From NCBI RefSeq assembly GCF_014489555.1, contig NZ_CP060784.1, forward strand, positions 2,046,001 to 2,110,000: a stretch of 64,000 nucleotides of DNA, written 5' to 3'. The position numbers were made by a program, and so were the translations under genes. The stretch is from Hymenobacter qilianensis. Its GTDB lineage: Bacteria; Bacteroidota; Bacteroidia; Cytophagales; Hymenobacteraceae. Shown one piece after another: positions 18,485 to 29,163 of the stretch (within the stretch, counting starts at the first letter, position 1; each line of letters opens with the position of its first letter). A model generated the notes under the pieces. The model saw only the letters and a program-made list of their open reading frames with translations. It was not told the DNA's origin and did no database searches.

Positions 18485-21400
18485 TTACTGCCCTAAGCTG
18501 TAGCGTAATTGCACACCGCCCTCGGTAGACGACGTTTTGAAGGCATTCTCCACGCGTGGATCTGAGATGTTGCGGGTAAAGAAAAACTGCAGATTCAGGC
18601 GCTGATTGAGCACATAGTCAATGGTGGGGCGAAGCTGCACCTGCCGGTTGCCATTCGTAGTTAAGCTAACCGGGCGACCCAGGCTAGGAGTTTGACCAGA
18701 ACTTGGGTCAACCACATCCAGAATAGTGCGCTGAATGGTGGTGTTTTCGCGGATAGAAAGGTCAAGGCGGGCCGTCAGCTCGTTGTTGAGTACACGCTGA
18801 TTATTGCCCGATCCGAAAGGCAGCTTAAGCCCATTCGTGACGTAACCGAAACCAATTACCAGCTCCTGCGTGTGCAGTTCCGTGATTTGCGCATTGGTCG
18901 TATTCAAACCAATATCACGCTCCGTGCGGTATTCCACCCGGCCCGTTACCTTCTCCAAGGTCTGAAAATCAACGCCAATCAGGGGGCTCAATCGCTCGGC
19001 AATAGTTACTTGTCCGATGACGTAATATGGAATGAACTGCTCCAGCCTGTTGATTTCCGTTGATAAATCTTCTGGCTCAAGTTTGTTCTGATATTGGCTG
19101 GCTGTGCCGTAACTACCTACACTATAAATGGAGCTGTAAGCGTGGCGCAGGGTAACAGAGCGGAAATAGCGCTTCACGAAAGGCAGCTCAGCTAGCCCAT
19201 TGTAGTCGATACGCCAGTTGGGAATCGGTATTTTGAGGAAAGGAGTAAACTTTCCATCATTCGTGTTGCTCGATGACTTGCCCCGATATGCATCCAGGAA
19301 AGCGGGCAAAAGTACGTCTTGCGAATTGTAGCCGTAAGTGCCTCGTGTATTATTGGCCGCCGTTAGCCGCTCCTGAATTGGCCCCCGGTTCTCGACAAAG
19401 CGGTTAAATGCTTGTGAAATGGTGCCATTAGCCGTCCGGTCGCCGAAGAAGGTTTGAATCGAAACGATGGACGTGCTGAAAGAGCCCGTGCCCAAGCGCT
19501 GACGACGTGCCAGTTCACCCGTGAAGTTGCCGTTGGTATCCTGAAGGGGCAGCAGCGATACTGAGTCTACGGCCAAGCGGTAGAATACATCTTCATTTTG
19601 TACTCGCTGCCAACGGGCATCCAGGCGAATGTTGAAGTCGCGGAAAGGCTCCAGCGCAGTCTGTACGGTGATGTTATCGGTTCGTAGCGAACTCAGCGGC
19701 GTATTCAACAGGTCGCTACGCTGGGTATACCAGCCACGGCCAGCGGCCCGGTCATACAATGCATCGAGGTCGTACTGACGGCCAAGCAGGAAGGGTACAC
19801 CAGGCGCATCGAAGTCGCTGTCCAACCCGAAAAACTTGGTGCGGGGCAGATAGCCTGGCAGCAGGGTGCCGTTGCTGAGCGTGTACGTAAAGTTGATGGA
19901 GCGAGCCGTCATCAGGGAGCGCAACACAGCCTTCAGGAAGCGCAGCTCAGGTCCCTTGGCCGAATCGGCGGGGGCCGGAACAGCGCCATTGGCCGGCTGT
20001 GGGGCATTTTGGGTGGCGGCGCGGGCCGTTGGCGGCGGCGCGTTATTGATAATATTCAGAAAGCGCACCTTGTTATACAGCTTCACCAAATCGATGCGGC
20101 CGTTGGCACTAAAGGCACCATTGTTTTGAATGGTATTGCCCAGGTTGAGCGGAATGGTGGTGGTGTCGGCGAAGTTGGACGGGTTGACTGGCGCCCGCAA
20201 CGCAGTGGAAGCCGCCTGCCACGTGTAGTTAGCTTCGTAGCGCGTGTCGGCGGTTAACCAGTCGGTGAGCGGGAACTTGTCCAGCGGCAGCCGGTAGGTG
20301 AGGGCGATAGTCTGGTTGAAGTTTGTGGTGCGGCCTCCTCTCTCAAACAAGTTGCGGCGCAGCAGCTCCCGGTTACGCTCAGCCTCGGGGCTTTCGCCCA
20401 GTACACGGCCCGGACCTTCATCAATTACTCCGCGGTTGGTGGCGGTATAGTCCAGAATAAGACTTTTTGTCAAATCCCACTTCAGGTCGTAGATCCGGTT
20501 AAAGAAAAAGCTCTTCAGGAATACACCTGGAATTCCGGCGGTAGTCGGTACCTGACCAGGTATCTGTGTGCGTTGGAGGAAGCGCTCATTATATCGTCTG
20601 TCCAGATCAGCGCGAAAGGAGAATCGGCTGGGAGTCGGCGTGAAATTCAGTTCCTGGAAAATCTTCAGATACGGTGAGTCCAGCGCCTTTACATTGGCCA
20701 GCGGCGTGTAGCTACGGGGCGTGGTCTGGTAGATGTAAGCCAGCGCCCCGTTGTAGGTGCGCGTAAAGTCGCGGTCCGTTACGATGTCGGTGTGCCGACG
20801 CTCCGTGAGCGAATAGCTCAAAGCCAGGTTCTCTATATCGTAGGGGCGCACCTTGCGCTCCGTGTTGGTGCGCTCTTTCCGCACATTTAATATACTGATG
20901 CTTTTACTGCTGGTCTGGTCGATTACCTCTCTGCGGTAGTCAGAGCGCGCCGACTCGCTATCAAACTTTTGCAACGACTGCGTGAGCTCCGTGTCCGGGT
21001 CGAGTGGGTCGTATTTTGGTACGCGGCTTTCCGTGCCGGCCTGAAGCAGCACAGGCACGCGCAGGGCCAGCTTTTCGGGGAAGAACTTCTCGGCCGCTAT
21101 GGTCGCGTTCAAGTCGCCGCGGCTGACGTTGTCCAGTGAGCGTTGGCTGGGCCGATCCTGCAAGCCACCAAAGCCCACCGATGTAAAGCTGCCCGTAGCC
21201 GTGATATTGGCCAGATCGGCCAGCTTGGTATTGAAGCGGGCTGTAGCGGCGTAACCCGATTCACGGTCGAAGTCAAACACCCGGAACTCATCAGCCCATA
21301 AACAGATCGACTTGGGCGCATTGTCGTCGGTGGGATTAAGAATACCAATCATTGCCCCCTGCACCGCACTGAAATCGGGGTTGCCCACAATGGTAATTTG

Positions 21401-24400
21401 AGCCTCTACCCCGTTCTGACCAATTACAGTCTTCACAAACGGCACGTTGAACGCCACGCCGGCTGCATTACGCTCCGCTTTGGCATCAACGAACTGCTGT
21501 AAAGAAATCTGAACCTCATTTTCCAAAGGCCAGATATCGCGCTGACCCGTGAGGCCGGGGCGGGTTAATTTGAGGGGAACAGAGTATTCGTAGTAGTTCT
21601 GGGTATAGTCGGTGCCGATGCGGATAAAGCCGCGTACCTGACCATCCTGAATGCTTTGGTCCTGGCTTTCGGCGTGCAAAAACAAGCGCAGCTGCTTGTA
21701 GCGTAGCATGTTGATGCTGATATTCTTATACGCTGCCTTGCCGTAGCCATCGCGCAGGCCTTCCACGCACAAGCGCAACGACTGCTCGTTCTGCTGACGA
21801 TTCACGGTGCTGGAGCCGTATTCGCGGTCACGCTCGATGCCGGGGGGCAAAACGTACGGAATCTGGTCGGCGCCCGCGGCCAAGCCGTTCTCTTCTAGGC
21901 TTACCGTGGAAATGTCGAAGGCGTCAGCGTCAGTATCGGTGTTGATGTTTGGGCGGCCGGGCTCAGCAATAGTAGTCAGGAAGCGGCGCCACTGGTTGGC
22001 CACAAACTGTAGCTGCACCAGGCGCAGCACCGCGGGCTGCTGCCACTGGGTCATATACATCCGCACGAAGCGGATAGATTTGAACCCGAAAGGCTGCCCG
22101 TTCTGAGTGCCACGCACCGCCGAATACTGACGCACCGGTATCCGAAACTGATACCACGATACATCATTGCCGTTTCTCTGTTTGGTGATTTTGTCGATGA
22201 TGTAGTTCTGACCTACCGCTAACTGCCCCGGCTGGAGCCGAATCCGGTACTCATAGTAGCGCTCCTGGTCTGAAATAGCATTGTCGCGGTTCAGATCTTC
22301 CTTGTCAGGGAAAGCGGTCGAACTCTGCTGAGCGTCGCCGTTCGAGTTGCCTTCCATGCCATTGAAGTTCTTGTAGCGACCCAGAATCTTTACGTCGCGG
22401 CCCTCCGAGTTGTAATAGCCATCGAGGTGATGGCGAAAGTTGTCGGCAGAGGGGTCAGCAAACTGAGAATATACCCCCTGGAAGAAGGTTTTCTCATCCG
22501 TATCATTAAAACCATCCAGACCAATGTCCTGCAACTCGCGCCCGCCGGGAGCCGAGCTAAAGGCATCGGTAATAAATTGCTGACGCGTTACGCGGCCCCA
22601 GATGCCCTGCTGCGCATCGGCATTCGTAATGCTGGCGCCATCAGGCAGGCCGTTCTCAAACTCGTGCCGCCCATCCTTGAGCACATCTTCCGACACCGAC
22701 CCCAGGTTCAGATACAGGTCACCGCCGGTGGTGTTGTTCTGGGGGGCATTTTCGGAGTCGTTAATCTGTCCGTTGGGCCCGGCAATGAAAGGGTCCATCA
22801 GCCAGAACTCCAGGTACTCTACGTTGGCGTTGTCGAAGTCCGTATCGAAGGTGATTTCCCGGCTGATGCCGCCATACCGCGCCGCATTGGCCGCTGGTGC
22901 CTGGTTGGCAAACTTGCGCTCATCGGTCGTTGATACCTCCGGCGTGTAGTTATACTGCCCCCGCTCGCCCGGATAATACGCCATGTCAAAGCTGAACTCG
23001 AAGCTGTTGCCGGTGGCACCTAAGTCGCGGTTAGGGAAAATCTCGCTCCGCTCAATACCACGAGTGTAGTGGTTGCTCAGGCTGGGGTCGTTGCTGGAAA
23101 TGTTCTGCGGCTTGCTCTGCCCACTCGTATAATAGGTCTGATCAATAGTGTACCAAGCCAGCTTCGCCCGCCGGTATGCCGACGACAATCCATCCGGATT
23201 TGCCCCCTGCAAAGGCAGTGGAGTAGCAGCCAGGCGCCAGGCAATGTTTCCGTTCAGGCCACCTAGTGAATAAGGAGTGCGGGCCGTTTCGAAGTCGTCG
23301 ATGTAGGAGACGCCGTTTTCGCCGCGGCCCAGCTGCGAGCGGCCCGGTACCAGTCGTGCAAACTCCCCGCTGAACGCTACTGAGGAGGGCTCCTTCGTGG
23401 CAATCAGTGGCAGCATATCCAGGTACTTGGTCAGCACCCGCGAGTCGCGGCGCATGTTCACGTCGAGGCCGTAGATGGTATTGTTGCCCGGCTCGTCGCC
23501 GATGCTGACGCGGTTGATACCGGGCGCTTGATTTTCGCGCAGGTGCAGCACCGTGGCACCAAAGTTTATGTCCTGGTTCAGGCGATAATCGAAGCGGGCA
23601 CCCACCAACCGACGCGGCTGAATCTGCACGACGGCGTCTTTCTCAAATTCTACCCGCAGCTCGTTGGCGGAGTTCAGGTAGCTAGGATTGAGAATCTTGA
23701 CCTTCGCCTGATCGTAGAAAACCTGGTAGTCACGGCCTTCTTCCAGCAAAGTGCTGCCCGAGCGCACCCGCACCGAGCCCGGTGCCACCCGAATACCGGG
23801 CAAGGCAATTTCGTCGGTAGCCGTGGCTTGGAAACGCCCTTTGAGAAAGAACTTATCCTTTACCTGCACCTGCTGGGCATCGCTTTGCACCTGCGTATAC
23901 AACTCATTGTACACGTATTTCTCAATCAGGGCAGTCTCAGTAGGAGTGAACTGGGCTTGTAAATAACTACCAAAGGGCTCTACTACTGGAAAGATAATCT
24001 TGCCTTGTTCCGGGTCGATGGTAATGCCGGAAATGAAGTCGAAGTTGCCGTCGGGATTCTGGTCGTTGTTGGGGTTGACGTTATCCAAGTTCAGCACCTC
24101 AATTAGGGGGCGATTGGCAATCCGTTCACCTTCCTTCAGTGAAATCAAATCGACACCCGTTTGGTCATCTTTATAAATTACCTGAAGCTGAAAGTTGTCG
24201 CGGTTGAGCTGGCTGGCATTGAGAGGATAGACGTTTTTCATCATCAAGTCCCAAGTAGGCAGGTTGCCGCTGGCCAGGTTTGGATTGCTAGGATTCGCGG
24301 CCGGATTAGCTAAACCCACCCCGGGGTTGGTGGCCTTCAGCATCTTCAAGAATATCACCTCATCCTGCCGAACGTTGGCATAATCCTCAACCAACTCACC

Positions 24401-25913
24401 TACTTTGTATACCTCGCCGTTATAAAGGTACTCGTATGACACGCCCAACACCTGCTCCGGCAGCAGCGCGGTATTTAGGCTTAAATAACCAAGCTGGGCA
24501 TTAAACGTGTACTCGCGTGGGTCCAGTTTACGGGCCCTAACACGCTCGAAATCAACTGTTTTTTCCAGATTCAGGCCGGCCAGGAAGTTATCTACGGTTA
24601 GCTCGCCGCGGACTTGGGCTCCGCCATTCGCTAGCGCGTTGAATTCACTGTTAGCGTTGTTGGTGGCTACTACACGCGGGCTAGGGTTCTGAAACTGCTG
24701 TCGATACACGCGCGTCGGCTCAGCCAAGTCCATCAGTGTCACCACGTTGCGTAGGTTATCCGTGGTGCGGTTGTCATTGGTCACGTACACCTCCAGGCGC
24801 CGGATCTCAATACCCGACTGTACCGTAGGCAGGTTGCGCAGCGCCGCATCGTAGCGCTCGCGGAAAAAGTGCGACAGGAAAAAGTGCCGGTCGCGTTCGT
24901 ATTGGCTGGCCTTTAATTCAAATAAGCGGCTCTGTGCGCCATTCTGCACCCGCACCTCATCAGCGGTGCCGCGCAACGTACTGGCAACCGCCGTGATACC
25001 CAGCTTGCCAAACTGCAGCTGGGTCTTAATACCAAACAAATTTTGCCCCCCTGCACTAGGGAGTTGTTCAACGGCAAGCTCACGTTGCCCAGCTCCACCT
25101 TGCGGATAATATCGGTTTCGTAGCCCGTATAATCGAGCTTCATGTTGTTCTCGAAATCAAAGGCCGCTTTGGTGTCGTAGTTAAACGTGAGGCGCAGCTT
25201 TTCCCCGATCTGACCTGTCACATTTAGGTTCAGGTTCTGATCGTACTCGAAGTCGCCCACGCGCTGCTGCCGCAGGGTAAGGGCGGGATTACGGTTGCGG
25301 TTGAAGCGCGCGCCTGCTCGCAGCGTCACGGCACCCTGGGGCTTGATATCCACGTAGCTGCCGCCAAAAATGCGGTCCGCAATAGGACCTAAGTAAATGC
25401 GCGGAATGAGGCGACGCGAGCCCGTTACACTTTCCCCATCCAAGCCGGCCGAGCGCGTGCGAAAATAGTCGCGCACCACGCGCTGCTGCTGATAGCGCGA
25501 GTATTCCTCAAAGCTGACGCGCGTCGGGTCGCGAAAATCAATGTCCGACCCGACGCTCTCCCGGATATCATAATTTTGGAGACTGTCATCGGGCGTCACC
25601 TCCACATTCACGTTTGAAGGCAAGTCCAGCAGCAGCGGCGACCGGCGGCGCTGGGGCGAAAGCGGGGAGCCAATACGGTCCTGGGGGCAATTTTGGGCCG
25701 CCGGCTGGAGCGGTAAATGCTCGTATCGGGCAGTACGGTGCGCGGCGTATCGGGTACTATGGATATGTCTGGCCGGCTAGCCGCCGGCAGCCAGCTCCAA
25801 AGCTGGCGCAGGGCAAACGGGTGGGCTTCGGTAGGTTCAGCCTGCGATAACCAAGTCAGCAATGACGCGACAACGACTATAGAGGCGGCGAGAGACTTCT
25901 TACCGTGGGTCAA
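18485..25913 (-). CDS. sprA: SprA, type IX secretion outer-membrane translocon (two frame breaks in this assembly)
   Basis: The repaired protein has about 2,475 residues, the usual length for SprA, which forms the giant 36-strand beta-barrel of the type IX secretion system. The N-terminal region shows MTHGKKSLAASIVVVASLL. Typical SprA blocks include LRLTFNYDTKAAFDFENNMK, FGIKTQLQFGKLGITAV, and the repeated YIDDFETARTPYSLG. Frame breaks occur at 25673-25677, where one added base restores PKIAPQDRIGSPLSPQ, and at 25046-25051, where one added base restores SLVQGGQNLFGIKT; both are G/C runs. It is 44 bases behind ruvA, probably in one transcript. The window contains a plausible cargo with a type B sorting domain at 41-44.5 kb. 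Confidence 0.95.
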
Positions 25914-25957
25914 GGGAGACTAAAAAAGACGGGCAGGCGAGCAGCCGGAGAGTAAAC

Positions 25958-26563
25958 CTAATTCGACTTCAAGGCAAATTTAATCAATTCCTCCACGCTC
26001 AGATCATTACCGTGACGGTGCTGAATGGTCTCCAGCGTTTTTTCCGCCGCCGACCGGGCAAATCCCAACGTGACTAGAGCGGCTAACGCTTCGCTGCGGT
26101 TGGTATTGTGCGCCCGCGCCAGTGGCACCGTATCGATGCCGGCTTTGGCCAGTAATTCGTCTTTGCGTAGCTTGTCTTTAAGCTCCAGCACCACCCGCTG
26201 AGCCGTTTTTGGGCCTACTCCCTTGATGCTTTGAATGGACCGCACATCTTCCTGAATAATGGCCTGCCGAATGGCACCCACGCCCATGCTCGATACCATC
26301 ACGATTCCTGTGCCCGGCCCAATACCTGATACCGAAATCAGCAGCATAAACAGCACTTTTTCGTTCGGATCGAGGAAGCCGTAGAGAGCCTGTATATCTT
26401 CCTTGATGTGCTGGTAGGTATAGATTTTTGCTTTTTCGCCTTCGGCGGGAAGCTTTGAATAAGTAGCCAATGAAATCCTTACCTCATAGCCCACACCGCT
26501 CACATCCATAATGGCTAAAGCAGGGTCTTTGTAGGCAAGGGTACCGTCGAGATAAGCAATCAT
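25958..26563 (-). CDS. ruvA: Holliday junction branch migration protein RuvA
   Basis: The protein has 201 residues from ATG 26563 (MIAYLDGTLAYKD); an upstream in-frame ATG at 26617 adds a non-conserved tail. The N-terminal OB fold is followed by helix-hairpin-helix segments (SVSGIGPGTGI and SIKGVGPKTAQRVV) and the C-terminal domain III that contacts RuvB (EALAALVTLGF). RuvA tetramers bind four-way junctions with RuvB. It lies between the malic enzyme gene and sprA on the same strand. Confidence 0.96.
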   Translation of the reverse strand: MIAYLDGTLAYKDPALAIMDVSGVGYEVRISLATYSKLPAEGEKAKIYTYQHIKEDIQALYGFLDPNEKVLFMLLISVSGIGPGTGIVMVSSMGVGAIRQAIIQEDVRSIQSIKGVGPKTAQRVVLELKDKLRKDELLAKAGIDTVPLARAHNTNRSEALAALVTLGFARSAAEKTLETIQHRHGNDLSVEELIKFALKSN

Positions 26564-26727
26564 AAAAGGGGATTGAGTGTAAGATTTGTGTGTTGAAAGA
26601 TGCTCTAGTTTCAACACACAAATAGTAAGTTAATGTCTCCTCAAAAGCAAAATAATTTAGCCATTAACCAATAATATTAGCAAAAGAATCTGCTTCTAGT
26701 TGGCTAAGTTATCTAAATCATGCTGAC

Positions 26728-28998
26728 TTATAACGGCTTATTATAAGTCTGAGCATCAACCACGGCTATAGCCGTCATATTCACAATCTCGCGCACCGAA
26801 GCGCCGAGCTGAAGCACATGGACGGGTTTGCGCATTCCCATCAGTACAGGGCCTATTACCTCGGCGCCACCTATTTCCTGTAGCACTTTGTAGGCAATAT
26901 TGCCCGATACCACATTCGGGAAAATCAGCGTATTAGCCCCATGCTCGGCTAGTTCTGAGAACGGATAATGCTCCCGCAGAAGCTGAGGATTTAAGGCCGT
27001 ATTGGCCTGCATCTCGCCATCCAGAATCAGATCTGGGTAGCGCTTTTTAGCTAACTCGGTGGCCAAGCGAGCTTTATCGGGCAAAGCGCCGCGGTTTGAG
27101 CCAAAGTTGGAGTAGCTAAGCACGGCAATGCGAGGCTCGGTGTCGAAAAAGCGTACTCCACGTGCCGTCAGACCAATGATATCCACCATTTCCTCGGCCG
27201 TAGGGTCGATGTTTACGGTAGTATCTGCGAAGAAGAATGGGCCCTTGCGGTGCTGAATAATGTACATGCCTGCCACGCGCTGCACGCCATCTTCCACCCC
27301 AATAACCTGTAAGGCCGGCGTAATTGACTGACCATAATCTTTGGTTAGACCAGTGATAAAGGCATCGGCCTGCCCGGTTTCGAGCATCATAGCACCGTAG
27401 TAATTGCGCTCGCGTAGCAATCGACGACCTTCGTAGAGGGTGATGCCGCGCCGCTTCCGCTTCTGAAAAAGCAGCTCAGCAAACTCGGCCCGCTGATCGT
27501 TTTCTTCCAGAATATCAATAATCTGACAGCCTTCCAGATCGAGGCTGTTGGCGCGGGCTATCTCGTCAATTTTCTTGCGGTTGCCGAGCAGAATGGGGAA
27601 AGCAATGCCCTCATCGTGCAGAATCTGAGCGGCTTTGAGCACCTTATAGGTATCGGCTTCCGCAAATACCACGCGCTTCGGATTGGAGCGGGCAGCGCTG
27701 GTGATGCGGTTCATCAGCTTCTGATTTACACCCAGTCGAGCCCGCAAATCATCCTCATAGCCCTGCCAATCGGTGATGGACTGGCGCGCTGAGCCGCTTT
27801 CCATGGCAGCGCGTGCCACCGCCGGCGAGATGGTCGTAATCAGGCGAGGATCAAGAGGCTTAGGAATTAGGTATGTCCGGCCAAAAGCCAGCGTATTGTC
27901 TCCGTAGGCTTTATTCACCATATCTGGCACGGGCTCCTTGGCCAGCTGCGCCAGCGCCTGCACGGCCGCCAGCTTCATGGCTTCATTGATTTCAGTGGCG
28001 CGCACGTCCAAAGCTCCCCGGAAGATGTAGGGAAAGCCAAGCACGTTGTTTACCTGATTCGGATGATCGGAGCGACCAGTAGCCATAATCAGGTCGGGCC
28101 GGGTGGCCATGGCTACTTCGTATTCAATCTCCGGGTTTGGGTTAGCTAGGGCAAATACGATAGGATTGTCGGCCATGCGCAGCAGCAGCTCGGGCGGCAG
28201 CACATTAGCCGCCGACAAACCCAGAAATACATCGGCTCCTTCCAGCGCTTCGGCAAGCGAAGTGACAGCGCGCTGGGTGGCAAACTGCATCTGCAAGTCG
28301 GCCAGATCGGTGCGCTCCGCGTTGATAACGCCTTTGATATCAAATACTACGACGTTCTCGACCTTAAGCCCCAGCGCTAAGTACAAACGCAGACACGAAA
28401 TAGCCGCTGCCCCAGCGCCACTGACGACCAGCTTAATCTCGTCAATCTTTTTGTCTACAACTTCCAGCGCGTTCAGCAGCGCCGCCGACGAAATAATGGC
28501 TGTGCCGTGCTGATCGTCGTGCATGAGCGGGATGTTCATTTTCTCCCGCAGTTCCGTCTCAATCCGGAAGCACTCCGGCGCCTTAATATCCTCCAGATTG
28601 ATGCCGCCAAACGTGGGCTCCAAGGACTTTACGATGCGAATAAACTCATCCGGATCAGTGGCGTCAATCTCAATATCGAAGCAGTCTATGCCCGCGAATT
28701 TCTTGAACAGTACGCCTTTGCCTTCCATCACGGGCTTGGATGCGTCGGGCCCAATGTTGCCCAAACCAAGCACCGCCGTACCATTTGAAATTACGCCTAC
28801 CAGGTTGCCTTTGGCCGTGTATTTATAGACCTCCTCTTTGTTGGCGGCAATAGCCAAGCAAGGCTCTGCTACGCCGGGCGAGTAGGCTAATGCCAGATCG
28901 AGTTGCGTGCTTAGAGGCTTGGTGGGCACCACTTCAATCTTGCCCGCGGGGGTACGGGAATGGTAGTCGAGGGCTTCCTGTTTGTTGATTTTCAGCAT
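26728..28998 (-). CDS. maeB: NADP-dependent malic enzyme with phosphotransacetylase-like C-terminal domain
   Basis: The protein has 756 residues from ATG 28998 (MLKINKQEALDYH). The N-terminal malic domain shows LALAYSPGVAEPC and the metal-binding region FDIEIDATDPDEF. The NAD(P)-binding domain contains VVSGAGAAAISCLRLY. The C-terminal ~330 residues match the PTA_PTB fold (RVVFAEADTYKVLKAAQIL), as in MaeB, where they act as a regulatory acetyl-CoA sensor. It decarboxylates malate to pyruvate with NADP reduction. It lies 164 bases upstream of ruvA. The gene holds no motif copy and no frame break. Confidence 0.95.
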   Translation of the reverse strand: MLKINKQEALDYHSRTPAGKIEVVPTKPLSTQLDLALAYSPGVAEPCLAIAANKEEVYKYTAKGNLVGVISNGTAVLGLGNIGPDASKPVMEGKGVLFKKFAGIDCFDIEIDATDPDEFIRIVKSLEPTFGGINLEDIKAPECFRIETELREKMNIPLMHDDQHGTAIISSAALLNALEVVDKKIDEIKLVVSGAGAAAISCLRLYLALGLKVENVVVFDIKGVINAERTDLADLQMQFATQRAVTSLAEALEGADVFLGLSAANVLPPELLLRMADNPIVFALANPNPEIEYEVAMATRPDLIMATGRSDHPNQVNNVLGFPYIFRGALDVRATEINEAMKLAAVQALAQLAKEPVPDMVNKAYGDNTLAFGRTYLIPKPLDPRLITTISPAVARAAMESGSARQSITDWQGYEDDLRARLGVNQKLMNRITSAARSNPKRVVFAEADTYKVLKAAQILHDEGIAFPILLGNRKKIDEIARANSLDLEGCQIIDILEENDQRAEFAELLFQKRKRRGITLYEGRRLLRERNYYGAMMLETGQADAFITGLTKDYGQSITPALQVIGVEDGVQRVAGMYIIQHRKGPFFFADTTVNIDPTAEEMVDIIGLTARGVRFFDTEPRIAVLSYSNFGSNRGALPDKARLATELAKKRYPDLILDGEMQANTALNPQLLREHYPFSELAEHGANTLIFPNVVSGNIAYKVLQEIGGAEVIGPVLMGMRKPVHVLQLGASVREIVNMTAIAVVDAQTYNKPL

Positions 28999-29100
28999 TA
29001 CTAGAGAGGGTCGGGTGAGAGGTGCCGGGCGAGGCAACGAATAAGCAAGTTGGGGCGAATTTGCCCCGAATCAAAGTTGAGGTAAGACATCTATATTCAT

Positions 29101-29137
29101 AAAAGCCCCCAGCACAGGGTCTGGGGGCTTTTTTTGA
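29101..29137 (-). terminator. Terminator built from an inverted pair of the dispersed motif
   Basis: aaaagcccccag and ctgggggctttt form a 12-bp perfect stem around a 9-base loop, followed by T7 on the plus strand and A/T on the other. It lies just past the stop of the minus-strand LysM transglycosylase gene. Each arm is a GGGGG-C-T version of the dispersed GGGGGGC motif. Confidence 0.85.
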
Positions 29138-29163
29138 ATAACAGGACTACAATATTAGGGTGC

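Noticed and set aside
24913..25623. Separate short SprA-like gene upstream of sprA
   Set aside because: It continues into sprA on adding one G, and its own C terminus after the run is nonsense-like.
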